From positions 90,390,547-90,454,546 of the forward strand of contig CAMGYJ010000005.1 in NCBI GenBank assembly GCA_946122785.1: a stretch of 64,000 bases of DNA, written 5' to 3'. The translations under genes and the position numbers were made by a program. How positions within the stretch are numbered: position 1 is the first letter of the stretch; the number at the start of each line of letters is the position of its first letter. Source of the DNA: Linum tenue. Lineage: Eukaryota > Streptophyta > Magnoliopsida > Malpighiales > Linaceae. This document shows, piece by piece, positions 1 through 11,702 of the stretch. Below the pieces are notes generated by a model. The model was not told the origin of the DNA, made no database searches, and was given only the letters and a program-made list of their open reading frames with translations.

Positions 1-887
1 GAAGAAAGTTCTGGTTGCTTGGTCTCAGGTAGCACAGATGAAATCAGAGGGGGGGTCTTGGAATCAGGGACTTCAAAACCTTGAATAAGGCCTGTGTGAT
101 TCGCATTTATGGAACCTTTTTGCAAAGGCTGGATTCTTGGGGGTAGCTTGGATAGATAAGTATAGAATTAAGGGGAGGAATATCTGGTCTCTCGCTGTCA
201 GCACAGTAAGTACATGGATTTGGAAGAAGATCCTCAAATGTAGATGTCTAGCACAGTAGCACATATCAGGAGGTGGGGAGGATTTGGCTTGGGATGGATT
301 CTCAACTAGATATTTTGTCAAGAGAGTATGGGAATCTATAAGAACTCCTAAATCGGTTGTTTCTTAGGCTCACGTTATCTGGAAAAAGCCTGTCTACCCC
401 AAGCATTGTGTGATTTTGTGGCTAATCATTTTAGGGAGGATTAGAATAAGGGATAAATTGATTAGTTGGGGTATTAATTTTGATGGAGTTGCGTCCTTTG
501 CCCAGGAGGATTTGAGAATCGAGATCATGTATTCAGTAGCTGTTCTTTTGGTATTGAAGTGATGAAGCAGATTCTATGTGCAGTGTGTGTTGTTCCTGTG
601 TTTGCATATTGGAGTGTGCATTTGGAGTGGGCAGAGAGAGTTTGGGCAGCTCAACCTGATCGTGCTGCTGTTGGAAGGATTTTGTGGATTCTGGGCATCA
701 GTTTGATCTGTAAGGAACGTTGTGCGACGCTCTATGGCAGCAGATCTGCAAGACCACCACAGCAGGTTGCTCAACGAGCTTTGCAGGAGTTCTCCATTTT
801 TGCTAATGGACATACCAACTACCAGCTGAGAGTTACTAAAGTTTTGTGTAGATGATAGTTTATTATTGTCTTAAGTTTGTAAGTTCG
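1..887 (+). mobile_element. 3' end of a decayed plus-strand LINE (L1-like), cut by the window edge
   Basis: The plus strand holds broken frames matching the C-terminal part of a plant LINE ORF2. Near 50-110 there is a GGLGIRDF-type motif typical of the end of the reverse transcriptase (RT). Near 365-440 is the start of the RT zinc-binding domain (AHVIWKKPVYPKHCVILW). The last open piece, 559-855, resembles the C-terminal segment of the LINE at 54563-60390, including a CATLYGSRSARPPQ-like stretch against CTHLYGAKTARSPQ. Several stops and frame changes show it is dead. Its 3' untranslated region runs to 887, where a second LINE inserted in the opposite orientation. The 5' part lies outside the window. 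Confidence 0.8.
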
Positions 888-1055
888 TTTTTTTTTTTCG
901 TTGAATCAGTTACCCTTTTACTATTAAGTAAAGAATTGCAAATAAGCAATTCAATAACCAATACAACGAAATGGGTCTCTATTGTGGCTTCCCAGAGCAG
1001 AAAAAGACAAATGGAACAAAGACCCTCAACCATTACCAACTGCAAACCACTACTA

Positions 1056-4000
1056 CTACTGAAATCTTAACAGACTTAAATCTTGCTTCATTAGTACTTG
1101 TACCGCCGCTGCATCTCGATCCTGCTCAGCATGACACCTTCTGCACCTCTCTTGCCATATATATGTAATCAGCAGACACCATTTGACCCCAACCAAACTA
1201 CTCGGGTTCCTCTAAACAGCATAACAGATATCCTGCAAAGGCGCTACCCAGGAGGATCTGCATACCAGCTCAACTTGCAAAAAGCCCTGCACCAGCTGCT
1301 TAACATACTCATAATTAAAAAATAAGTGATCACGTGTCTCACTTCCATTGCCACATAGAACACAACCATCTTCACTTAGCTTTCACCAATGCAAGAGCTT
1401 ATTTTTAGTTGTGATTCCATCAAGTATAACTAGCCAGGCAATGAAACTGAATCGAGGAACACTACTCTGTCCCCACACCACTTTACACCAGGGCACTGCA
1501 CTATACTTAGGATGCAGGGAATTTCATACCAGGTTGACCGAGTAGTTGTCCATAGGTATACCATTCCACAAAGCACAATCCCCTTGCCTGCTGAGAAGAG
1601 ATTGGACTTGGGAACGTTTCTTCAGAATTCGGCGCCAAGCCCATGAGCTATTTGCATTCTCCTTCATAGTCCAGATGTCCCTTGTCTTACGGCGATATTG
1701 AAGCATCCAGGCTACCCATATAGCCTCTGACTGCATCATTAGGAGCCACAGCAACCGTAAAGAGCATGCAGAGTTCTAGGAGCTGAGATCACGAATGCCA
1801 AGTCCTCCTTCCTTTTTAGGCCGAGCAAGTCTTTCCCAAGCAATCTTAGCTCTGCTTGAATTATTTTCATGCCAAAGAAAGTCCATACATAGCTTCTGTA
1901 CCCGCTTAAGAATCTTCTTTGGTAGGATAAACACCTGAAGCCAATACTGTACGAGGCCTGTAATTACTGAGGTAATTAGTTGCAACCGACCAGCATAGGT
2001 GAGCTTTTTAGCTCTCCATGAACGAATCTTTTTAGTGATTGCTGCTGCCAATGCATCACATTCTCTGTCTGTCAACTTCCCTGATATGAGTGGTAATCCT
2101 AGGTATCGCACAGGTAAGTTCCCTTCAGCAAACCCCGATAGTTCAAGAGCATTTTGCTTGTACTTGACAGATTCTCCACCAAAGAAAACTGAACATTTCG
2201 CAGGGTTACATTTCAAACCTGAATGCCAGTAGAACTGATCAAGGGTTTGTTTTACCGCCAGTATTGCTCTTGTTGATCCCATTGTGAAAATCAGCAAATC
2301 ATCTGCGAAACAGAGATGATTTAAGGAGATTTTGCTGCAAAGTGGGTGAAATGGAATCAATCCTTGTTCAGAGGCCCTACTCAGCATACCCGTGAGTCCC
2401 TCCATAGCAATTGCAAATAGATAAGGTGAGAGGGGATCCCCCTGCCTCACTCCCTTCTTTGCCTTTAAGAACCCTTTCATACCTCCATTGACACAGATGC
2501 TAAATCGAGCAGTGGAGACACATGTGTATATCCAATCCAGGTAGCAAGAAGGAAACTCCATCAATCTCATTACTGTAAATAGATAATCCCAATTGACAGA
2601 GTCGAAGGCCTTCATTATATCAATTTTGATAGCACGTCTTGAAGAAAGCTGCTCTCTATGATATCCACTGACTAGATCCTGAGCCAACATTATATTATCT
2701 ACTATCTGTCTACCCTTAATAAATGTTGTCTCTTTCAAACTGATTATACTAGGCAGTACTTCACTAAATCTCTTAGCCAAAACATTTGCTACTATCTTGT
2801 AAAGCACATTTATGCAAGAGATAGGGTGAAATTCTTTAAAGGTCTCAGCATTCAGTACCTTAGGAATCAAGGCAACAGCAGTGGCACTTACTCCAGTGAG
2901 AAGTTGTTTTGTTTCAAAGAAAGCAAGAACTCCTTTTGTAATATCCTCCCCCACAATGTGCCACATTCTCTTGAAGAAACCCGAGGAAAACCCATATGGG
3001 CCAGGAGCCTTATGAATATTCATATGAAAGACTGTTTCCCTTATTTCTTCAACTGTTACTGGTTGACAAAGCATTTCCTTACCTTCCTCGGAAAGTTTTC
3101 TATGAATTATCCCATTAAGAATCGACAGTCCGGCTTTACTTCATAATTAACCACTCCAAACAGGTTATGATAAAAATCTACAGCCGCATCAGCCACCTTA
3201 TCAACTTCCTCAATCACTTCTCCTACGTCAGTTTTGATTCTCTTAATCGCCCGTTTAGCCGTTCTAATTTTCACAGATTGATGAAAGTATCTGGTGCTCT
3301 TATCTCCCCTATTAAGCCTTTCTTCTCTGGACTTCTGCCAATACAAACCTTCCTCAGCCTTTTTTTCATCCTCCAATTGAGAGACTAACTCTTTTTTCGC
3401 CTGCAAATTCTCAGCATTTGGAGCAGAGAAACAATCGACAACTATAAGAAGCAGCTGCTTCTCTAACTCCTTCACTTGGGAACTAATGTTAGCATAATAC
3501 TCCTTGTTTAACTTAATCAGAGCCTTCTTAACCTCTTTGAGCTTAGTCTGCACAACAAACCAGGGACTACCATGACAATGAACAGACCACGCCTCCTCCA
3601 CAATCTTCCAGAACTCAGGATGATCACCCCCGAAGTCAAAATATTTAAATGGCTTTGGAAGGGTCTTCTCAGGGACTTTAATTTGTACTAATATACCACA
3701 ATGATCCGAAAATGTGCCAGGAATTGCTTTAGTAACACAATTTGGGAAGGCTGTCAACCATGGAACATTCACTAGAACTCTATCCAACCTCTTAGCTATA
3801 GGGGTAAGCTGCTGATTATTAACCCATGTAAACAAAGGTCCTAGAGTATTCACATTTTCCAACTCCATATTATTCCTCCACTCCTCAAAATCTGACATAC
3901 TTGAAGTAAGAGGCACCTGATTTGAGGCTTCACTTGGCTTCATGATTGCATTGAAGTCGCCTCCTACTATCCAAGGGAATCCATCTACTTTTATTTCACC

Positions 4001-4366
4001 AATGTTAGCATAGGTTACTCTGCGTTCCAATTCATCATTAGCCCCATACACTGCTGTTAAAAAGAAAGAGTCACCACCCTGCTCGTGAACCATAGCATGA
4101 AGAAAGTTCTTACTTGGTTTCAGGATAGTAATTTTAAACTCTGGTTTCCAGAATAACCAGATACGACCTAAATCAGAATCACAGTAGCTCAGATATCGCT
4201 CCCAACCAGCTAAAAAACTCTCAGAAATTTCCTCGGACTTTACTTGTCTCACACGGGTCTCCAAAATAGCCACTATACTGACATTCAGACGTCTCGGGAC
4301 TTGTGTGAAGTCCTGCCTCTTCGAGGATTTGTTAAATCCTCGAACATTCCAGAATAGACAATTCAT
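1056..4366 (-). pseudogene. LINE ORF2: AP-type endonuclease, reverse transcriptase, zinc-binding domain
   Basis: The start at 4366 is set by the ATGA overlap with ORF1 and by the usual N-terminus (MNCLFWNVRGFN). Residues 1-230 form the apurinic-type endonuclease: the LETRV glutamate, GGDFNAI and FSDHCG are all visible. After a frame break between 3107 and 3074, the RT follows (3074-1776) with APGPYGFSSGFF, KAFDSVNWDYLF, QGDPLSPYLFA and the catalytic FADD (LCFADDLLIF). The zinc-binding C-terminal domain continues in shifted frames at about 1754-1300 (VPRFSFIAWL, CVLCGNGSETRDH). The final stop is TAG at 1056-1058. There is no RNase H domain. At least two frame breaks make it inactive. Confidence 0.85.
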
Positions 4367-5548
4367 GTTGAGGACTGGGGATGAAGCCCCGCCTTCTTGT
4401 TGACTCTTTTTGGAGCATCATGTAGCCTAAAAACTGCATCCTCAACTTGGCCAGCAAGAACACTGAATGAAGAAGGCGAAATGTGCAAAACACTGGTAGG
4501 ACTAGGAGCTGGAGACCAGATTCGAGGTTTGGCTCCATGAACCACTCTCTGAAATTCAGCTTCAGAGGGAAATTTTGGAGATGAAATTGCTGATGGCAAG
4601 GGGGATAAAACCTCCGAGAAAGATACATCAAGATTAATCCCTCTTATGGTGATTCTTGAAGAGGAACCAACCAATGAAGGGGAGCCTATTCCAGCCAACT
4701 CCTTGTTCTGACCCGAGGCTTCATTATCTACCAGTGGGATAGGAGAGACAGGGGTACCTCCAATCTCTCCTTTCCTTTATCATTCTGCTCTTGTTGCCCT
4801 GGCTTAGCCACCCATACATTCTGCCCCGGAATAAGACCACAGCACTCAGTACCAAACAATTTGCAGACATGACATACTGGGGGAAGATGGCAATATTCCA
4901 CACGCACTTGGATCGGGAGATCATCATCAGGCCAGACCGTCACTGTTTCTGGGAACGGACCCTCCGCCTGCAGCTCAACCAGGACTTTAGCAAATCCCAT
5001 CCTCCGACCCAGTCTCGTGGTATGATCAACTCCCAAAGGGATACCCACCCAACTTCCAATTCGACTCAACCCCTGGAAATTCACATACTCAAGAGGAACA
5101 TTCGACAGTTTCAGCCAAATTGGTAGAGTCTTCCTGCCTAAATCTTCTGCACTAATTCCCGGAGTCCAGGGGCGAAGATACAACATATTATCATTGTGAA
5201 ACCATGGCCCATTTTCCAGAATCCAATCACAAGTTGCTTGCGAAGGCAGCTGAATTAGAATTAGATTCTCGCAAAGAAGTGAAACCCGAACTTGGCCATC
5301 CCGCCCCCAGAGTTTATTGGCCCATCGTCGAAGCACCAACAAAGGAGGAATATCCTGCAATAATTGACCTACCAAGCAATGCTTCCATCGAGCAGCACCT
5401 TCATCTTTGACAATCTTTGGCATCCGCAATCCACCATTCACAACTTCAGGTTTGATATAACATAGTCGATTCGCTTCGGAAATCCCAAATAAGCTCGCCC
5501 ATGGCTTTGTCGGATGTAGCTTAGGCGCCGGATTCTACGATGAAGCCA
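4363..5548 (-). pseudogene. LINE ORF1 (DUF4283 / zinc-knuckle nucleic-acid-binding protein), broken
   Basis: ORF1 of plant L1-like LINEs encodes the RNA-binding partner of the ORF2 enzyme. The likely start is the ATG at 5546-5548; codon 5 is a TAG stop, so the frame is dead from the beginning. Downstream it reads KPWASLFGI, a DUF4283 region (GRDGQVRVSLL, LILIQLPSQATCDWILENGPW) and a degenerate knuckle (YCHLPPVCHVCKLFG). The frame stops near 4728. The 3' part continues in another frame at 4363-4698, indicating a frameshift between 4698 and 4728. That second frame ends in a TGA overlapping the ORF2 start (ATGA, 4363-4366), which fixes both the end of ORF1 and the start of ORF2. Confidence 0.8.
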
Positions 5549-5717
5549 TGAGATACCGATCGCTCAAGAAAAGAGAAGAGGGGGAAAGGATTCTGCACCG
5601 GCTTAGGCGCCGGTGCGACGACAAGGGTCGTTCGGCACAAACCCTAATCACCAGATCGCTCTCGCTACTTTCTCACTCAACTTTCTCTCACTCCTAATTA
5701 TTCTAGTTTGCAAGTTC

Positions 5718-6680
5718 TACTATGTAAACAAACAGGGTTGTTTTTGAGAGGGAAGTTGCGAGTTGACCCACCCACCACACTCACTCAAACATATAATGGA
5801 TTGAATATAATCGGGTGGATTTTGGTGGTTCTAGCGGTTGACCCACACATTGCCCATTCCTAATTTTAAGTAACTAAGCTCCAATAAAATAAAGTAGTAG
5901 TTAATTTATTTGGCGTGTGTCCTAGTAAAACAAATTAAACACGACGTCAGAATTGTATCGTCAGCCCGTGAAAATGGAATCTACGAGTAACTTAATTTGA
6001 AGACGTTATTAAAGGTGTTCACGATAGCCCATAAAATTATGCTATTAAAACTGTGGATCGATATCTGGCGTGAAGCAAAAAGGAGGGTACAAATGTGGAA
6101 TCTCATCTCATGGGTTAACTAAATGCTGCGCAAAGTGTGTACTTTGGAACATCAAGAATAATTATCACTAGACAACATGGGAATGTGGCAGTGGCATACT
6201 GGCATCTAGATTGGATTCCAAGAATCTTTGTGTGTACTGCGTACTGCCCTTTGCTTGTTTTTTTTATTTTTTATTTTTTATTTTACTATGCATTACCTTT
6301 GCTTGATTGGTCGAAGGTAGTAGTCAAACAGCCTTTCACTTGTGTGTGACTGTCTGTCCCTATAAAGTCTGTATAAAGAAGCTATCAAACAAATGAACAA
6401 TTGTGAAGGTCGAGCGGGATCCGGAGAAAGGATATATATTTTGGCGCGTTTGGTTGGTTTAATTGGTTCGTGGGTTAGTCGGATTGTGAGTTTATTGGAT
6501 TGTTAGTTATAGTGACGGATTCAGGGATATGTCACCCGGTCACGAACCAGTCCTATTTTGGGTGCAAAGCTAGTATAGTATTTATAACTTTCTTGATTTT
6601 ATATCTTCGGTCTCGTGATAATTAAAAGCCAGTCCTCCTTAGTCCGCCGAACCTAATGACGTCAACTTTACCTCCTCCGG
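5718..6680. other. AT-rich intergenic stretch without a recognised gene
   Basis: The first bases resume the 3' flank of the old LINE interrupted at 887. No reading frame here resembles a known protein. A short run of T/A at 6258-6290 and the open frame at 6137-6349 look like chance. I see no convincing repeat ends. Confidence 0.5.
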
Positions 6681-7346
6681 CCAGTGAATCCAGAAACGAC
6701 TTCACCCCATATGGCCGTCCATTTGGCGAGCACGAAGCAAGCTCTACCGTCTATGTTGGGACTTTTGGGACGAAGTATACGTACGATAGCCCGAACCAGT
6801 TCCAGCAAATTCCAACAGTCTCTCTCAGCCGCTATCGTCGCTAGAAACAGGAGTGGGGCGCTCCTAGCAAATTGATATATTTATATTTAATGTAAAATTA
6901 CTAAAGTGGTACCTGGAAAGTAAATTTCGTTTTAGCCATTAAAGTGTTGAATTACTACTAATACGTGTTTTCTACTTATAATTTAATTGTTTATAAGTAC
7001 CGGTGTTCTAACGATTTTCTAACGGAACAATACCGGTTGGACCACTAAAGTGTGAGCCGTTTATGTTACCAGGTCATACTTCGGTTCGATTTTGACTACA
7101 TTGCTTTAAAGGCTATGAGATGCATTCTTTGAAAAATGAGCTGCGATATTATGCCGCTCATGTGGTTCATATTCAGGAATATTTAGTTTCTTCTCTTGCA
7201 AAATTACTAGAGAATATGGGAGAAACAGGGATGGACATATAATACAAATTGATTTGTCGGTTGATTCGCCTAGTGTTGTCTTGCTTGTTTCAACGGCTAC
7301 TACGAAGACAACATTTTCAGCAAGAATTGGGAAATTGTATCGGAGG
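6681..7346 (+). repeat. Direct duplication, copy 1
   Basis: This 666-bp segment is repeated as a diverged copy at 7531-8334 in the same orientation. Shared anchors include CGACTTCACCCCATATGG near the start, ATAATACAAATTGATTTG near the middle and ATTGTATCGGAGG at the end. It lacks a segment of about 138 bp present in copy 2 after GGGCGCTCCTAGC (near 6870). The short open frames it contains differ between copies and look non-coding. Confidence 0.85.
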
Positions 7347-7530
7347 GAAAATATTCAGTTGTATGGTATTTTGTACTAAAACTATGGTTTAACCGTACAT
7401 CAACCATTTCCTACGCAAACTATCTACCATTTTGTTTTCGATATACGATATTTTTGGTCCAACCGACCGATACGGTAAAATCTTAATCTGAATCTCCAGC
7501 CTTTGCTCATAATCATAAAATGAAATTATG

Positions 7531-8334
7531 CCGTGAACCCAGCAACGACTTCACCCCATATGGTCGTCTATTGGAAAGAACACGAAGCAAGCTCTACCGT
7601 CTCTGTTGGGACTTTTGGGACGACGTACACGTACGATAACCCGAACCAGTTCCAGCAAATTCCAACACTCTCTCTCTCAGCCGCTATCGTCGCTAGACAC
7701 AGGAGTGGGGCGCTCCTAGCTGCTGCTCCTAGCCAAAATTGTAGTTGTCCATGGCTCCATGCTCTCCTATCGTTGTCTCTAGAGAGAAGGAGAATAGGTT
7801 AGTGAAAGAATGAGAGAATAATGGGGCGGCGCTATGGAGGGGTGGAGTAGGTAGGGTTTTAATTGATATATTTATATTTTATGTAAAATTACTAAAGTCG
7901 TACCTGGAAAGTAAATTTCGTTTTAGCTATTAAAGTGTTGAATTACTACTAATATGTGTTTTCTACTTATAATTTTATTGTTTATAAGTACCGGTGTTCT
8001 AACGATTTTCTAACGGAACAATACCAGTTGGACCACTAAAGTGTGAGCCGTTTATGTTACCAGGTCATACTCCGGTTCGATTTTGACTACATTGCTTTAA
8101 AGGCTATGAGATGCAATCTTTGAAAAATGAGCTGCGATATTATGCCGCTCATGTGTCATATTCAGGAATATTTAGTTTCTTCTCTTGCAAAATTACTAGA
8201 GAATCTGGGAAAAACTGGGATGGACATATAATACAAATTGATTTGCCGATTGATTCGTCTAGTGTTGTTTTCTTATTTCAACGGCTACTACGAAGACAAC
8301 ATTTTCAGCAAGAATTGTGAGATTGTATCGGAGG
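7531..8334 (+). repeat. Direct duplication, copy 2 (with about 138 bp extra)
   Basis: Second copy of the unit at 6681-7346, separated from it by about 184 bp. Copy 2 has an extra stretch at about 7716-7860, beginning TGCTGCTCCTAGCC, directly after a GCTCCTAGC shared with copy 1. The extra block therefore looks like either an insertion here or a deletion in copy 1 between short GCTCCTAGC repeats. It is not obviously coding. Confidence 0.85.
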
Positions 8335-10240
8335 TATACTGGAAAATTCTACCTCCTCTAAATGGGTTCTACTTGTCTGCTGACTCGTCGGATGACATCA
8401 AGGTCATGCATTCACCTCACTACCATCAACTAGGTGGGCTCCTAATTGTAAGGGGATGGTCACCTCGTCCGCCGATTAGGACCCTAGATCATCTAACTAT
8501 GGTAGAACACATTCACATACATTCACCTGAATCTACCTTGGGCAAAAAAAATTAGCATACAATCCATGCATTCAAACCGTGAAAAGGGGCATTAACAACA
8601 CTGATTAAACACAAACATAGGATAGGTTCTAATTTAATCAATAAGACCTAGTTACATACTATAATTCATATCCCCTAAACAACCATAGGGGTTTAACTCT
8701 GATTAAACAACCATAGAGGAGGAAAATACAAACTAGAAAGAGAGGAAGAACTTGATATCATCTTCTTTTCCTTGGATTGCACCCTTCTCCTTGGTTCTTT
8801 GATGGATTTCTTCTTACATTCTCCAAGCTCGTTCCTCTCCCTAAAAATTCTCAAATACCCTATTATCTCATTCTAAGGCGGCTCTCCCGTAATTTAGGAC
8901 ATTCACCTATTTATAAGAGACTAGGAAAGCAGACAAGATTGTGGCCTCGAGTTGTGAGATCGTGGCCGCAATTTAGCTTCCCAGTTCGCAATCTTCAAAC
9001 GTTGTTGCCATTGGTTGTGCTCAAGAAGAGTTTGTTGCTTCGAGATCACGATCGCGAACTAGAAGTCGCAGCCGTGATCTATTGTCGCGGGCTCGGGCTG
9101 AAGAAACTTGTGTCGATTGTGGTTCTTTCTGTTTCCACTTGTGTGTGGCCCGCGATATGTTATTAGCCTTTGAGATCTCGTCCCTGATTTGGCGTGCTTC
9201 AACTATAATCTGAGAGTTACCTTCTTCCCAAATTTGGCATCCAATGTAATGCGAATGTCCCCTGGTGGACTCCAAATCAATCCTTGATCGATTGTAGACG
9301 ATTACAAGACTAGGAATATTATCACCAACACCATTCAATTATAAAATACAACAAAGTGGTGTGGTTTCCCCCATGAAAACATTCATCACAATCTAACTTA
9401 TTCAAAAACTATTGATTGACGAATAGGAACAAATATTATCATAAACCATCTTGTAATGTGGCTTAGGCACGATGATTTAGCACACAGAAGCCTCACGGAT
9501 AGTGATTAGACATATAATACCAATTTAGGTGTTATTAGTATCAGTGCACTGGTCATGTCTCCCAATTCCCCTCCTAGTCACACCACTCGAATGAGTCAAT
9601 GGTCATGTAAAAATTGAAGAGGTAACAATTAGGTACGCACTCAACATAGGCGTTGGTCACCTCTACCTAAACTAAACCACTAGATCAACAATACATGGAA
9701 AAATACATGCAAACAAAATCTACATGAGTATAAACCATGAATTAAAGCATTAGGCACACTAATTGAACTCAATCAACCCACAAATTAACAAATACCATTC
9801 ATTACATGCTAAACCCTAAATTGAGGATTGGAGGACTAAACCCAAGTACCTTAGAAAACTATCCCATTAAGGGGGGAGAGAAGAACCAAAGAGGGATGGG
9901 AAGGAAATTATCAGATGAGGGTTAATGGGTTCGAGTTCATGACCACGAACTGGAATTCATGGCCGCTTGTACATGTAGAGCGATCTAGTTCGGGCGTGGC
10001 ATTTCTGGCCCGTGATCCGTTCCTTATACACGCGATCGACGAGTTGCCTTCAATGCTACACTTAATTTTTGCATTCTTCATCATATACGTTGAACGCACA
10101 TGTTATCAACTAATAACGCACATGAAAATGCTAGGAAACAAAACTAGGTTACATCGTGGGTTGAAATGCTCTTTAATGCTCAAAATGACATTAAAAAAAT
10201 AACTAAGTTAATGAAAAAGAATAACACCTATTTGGGTGTT
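8335..10240. other. Non-coding, probably repeat-derived stretch
   Basis: About 1.9 kb with no frame I recognise. Between 8940 and 9170, and again near 9930-10040, it is rich in short reiterations of the type CGAGATCACGATCGCGAAC and GTGGCCCGCGA. This texture resembles non-coding parts of large non-autonomous LTR elements in plants, and 45.6-45.9 kb in this window looks similar. No LTR pair, primer site or target duplication could be found, so the assignment is an inference. Confidence 0.35.
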
Positions 10241-10429
10241 ATCAAGCTGACATCATAATGGGAAGAGCTAGGGGACACAAGCTGCAATGTCGTGCACCTT
10301 CACATGCAAAGTACCTAGGATAGTGAGTCATGCGCTCGACCATAGCATTAATGATCTGGAGGAATATCTTGGAACCAACCTTCCGTCATAAGTGCTCAAA
10401 CAAATATCATGAGTTGTAGTTAACCGGTG

Positions 10430-11035
10430 CTCGTTTCAGTACTGAAGATCTTGGGTCTCTCAAATATTTCATGGGGATCAAGGTGGCTTGTTCACCAATG
10501 ACATTGAGCTTAGTGAATGTAAGTGCAGCGTGAACATTTTACAGGATGATGGAGTTGCAGGAGCCTACCATGGTGGCTTTGTTATGGAGCAAACCACATA
10601 CTTATTCATCACACTAAACACGTGGTTGTAGATTTTAGCTCTTATCAGTGGTTGGTGGGGCGACTTTGGTATCTCACGTTACACAACCCGACTTTGTGTA
10701 TGCAATTAAATTTCTCAGCTAGTTTATTCATGCTTCAAGTCCTGATAATGTCATTACTCGAGTCCTTCTCACACATTTATAGTGTTATAATCAAATTGCT
10801 CTTTATATTATAGCTAATCTCATCTTTCATGAGCGCACTAAGCATATCAAGATGAACTGCAACTTCTTTCAAGAGCATGTTATATCTGGAGAGAGAACAT
10901 CTCAGATGATTGCCTACAAATCTCAATTGGTGGACATCTTCATGACGCATTCAACATAAAGCAGTTTCATTTCTTACTGAACCTTGGCATTCGAGGTCTT
11001 CATACTTCAACTCGAGGGGTAGTGTTCAAATATAT
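10430..11035 (+). pseudogene. Decayed Ty1/copia reverse transcriptase - RNase H remnant
   Basis: In shifting frames the plus strand reads pieces typical of copia pol in the right order. Near 10445 there is EDLGSLKYFMGIKVA (RT end). Near 10655-10730 there is a VGRLWYLT ... TQPDFVYAIKFLS-type segment, normally followed by RNase H. Near 10830-10870 is ERTKHIKMNCNFF, and near 10985-11020 is the terminal LLNLGIRGLHTSTRG. Many stops and frame changes show long decay. The stretch to about 11240, starting TGTTCAAATATATTAATT after GGGGTAG, could be a leftover 3' LTR. Confidence 0.75.
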
Positions 11036-11239
11036 TAATTGGGGTTTCAATTAATATTTTCTTCAAGCTGTCATTTGTAATTACCTACTCTAATTGCCCT
11101 AATTGAATTATCGAAGGAACATGGCAAAGCTGCCTGCTCATTGTATTCTTTAGATTTCCATTATGCTCAAATAGCAAAACCCAATATGAGAGCTCAGCTC
11201 TCTGTTACCTAGTCCTTGATCTTTGAGAAAACACATAAA

Positions 11240-11692
11240 TCAACATCTCATACATTTTTCGTATTTACTCAATTTTACATCACATGTTAAGATAAGCATT
11301 GGAAGCATGGAAAGCGTGACAAATTCTGTTCCAGGTTTCCGTTGTTTGATTATTAATGTTTGATGAATGGACTTTTCCTCCTCCACATTCTGTTCAAAGA
11401 AAATAATGGTTTTATTCTTATCTATCGATAGTTGGAAAGAATTTTGGGCTAGTGCACAATTCGAGGCTTCAATCAACTTTGTTATAACCAAATCGGAGTA
11501 TGAACCAATGCAACAAGAGGTTAGCATTTTATTGATTAACTTGTATTAAATTGTTTAAAAAACCATTAAAAACTACTACCTCATAAACAAGAAAATATAT
11601 AAATATAACTAACAAGAATGACATAAACATAATAACTTAACATGCAAAGTACCTAAGAATATGAATGTTGTTACTAAGTATTTCAAATAATA
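11240..11692. other. No recognisable feature
   Basis: AT-rich sequence between the copia remnant and the Pack-MULE. The small frames at 11240-11527 and 11367-11549 overlap on opposite strands, resemble nothing known, and are probably chance. Confidence 0.4.
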
Positions 11693-11702
11693 TGAATTTA
11701 TT

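Larger units (their letters stand above)
888..5704 (-). mobile_element. Full-length minus-strand LINE (L1-like, endonuclease plus RT type)
   Basis: A complete non-LTR retrotransposon reading right to left. The poly(A) tail is the T11 run at 888-898. A target-site duplication flanks it: AGTTTGTAAGTTC at 874-886 and AGTTTGCAAGTTC at 5705-5717 (12 of 13 identical). Length is 4.8 kb. It carries ORF1 (DUF4283 plus zinc knuckle) and ORF2 (endonuclease, RT, zinc-binding C-terminus), both broken. The duplication and tail support a full-length insertion by target-primed reverse transcription into the 3' untranslated region of the older LINE at 1-887, giving a tail-to-tail pair. The 5' untranslated region is about 5549-5704. 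Confidence 0.88.
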
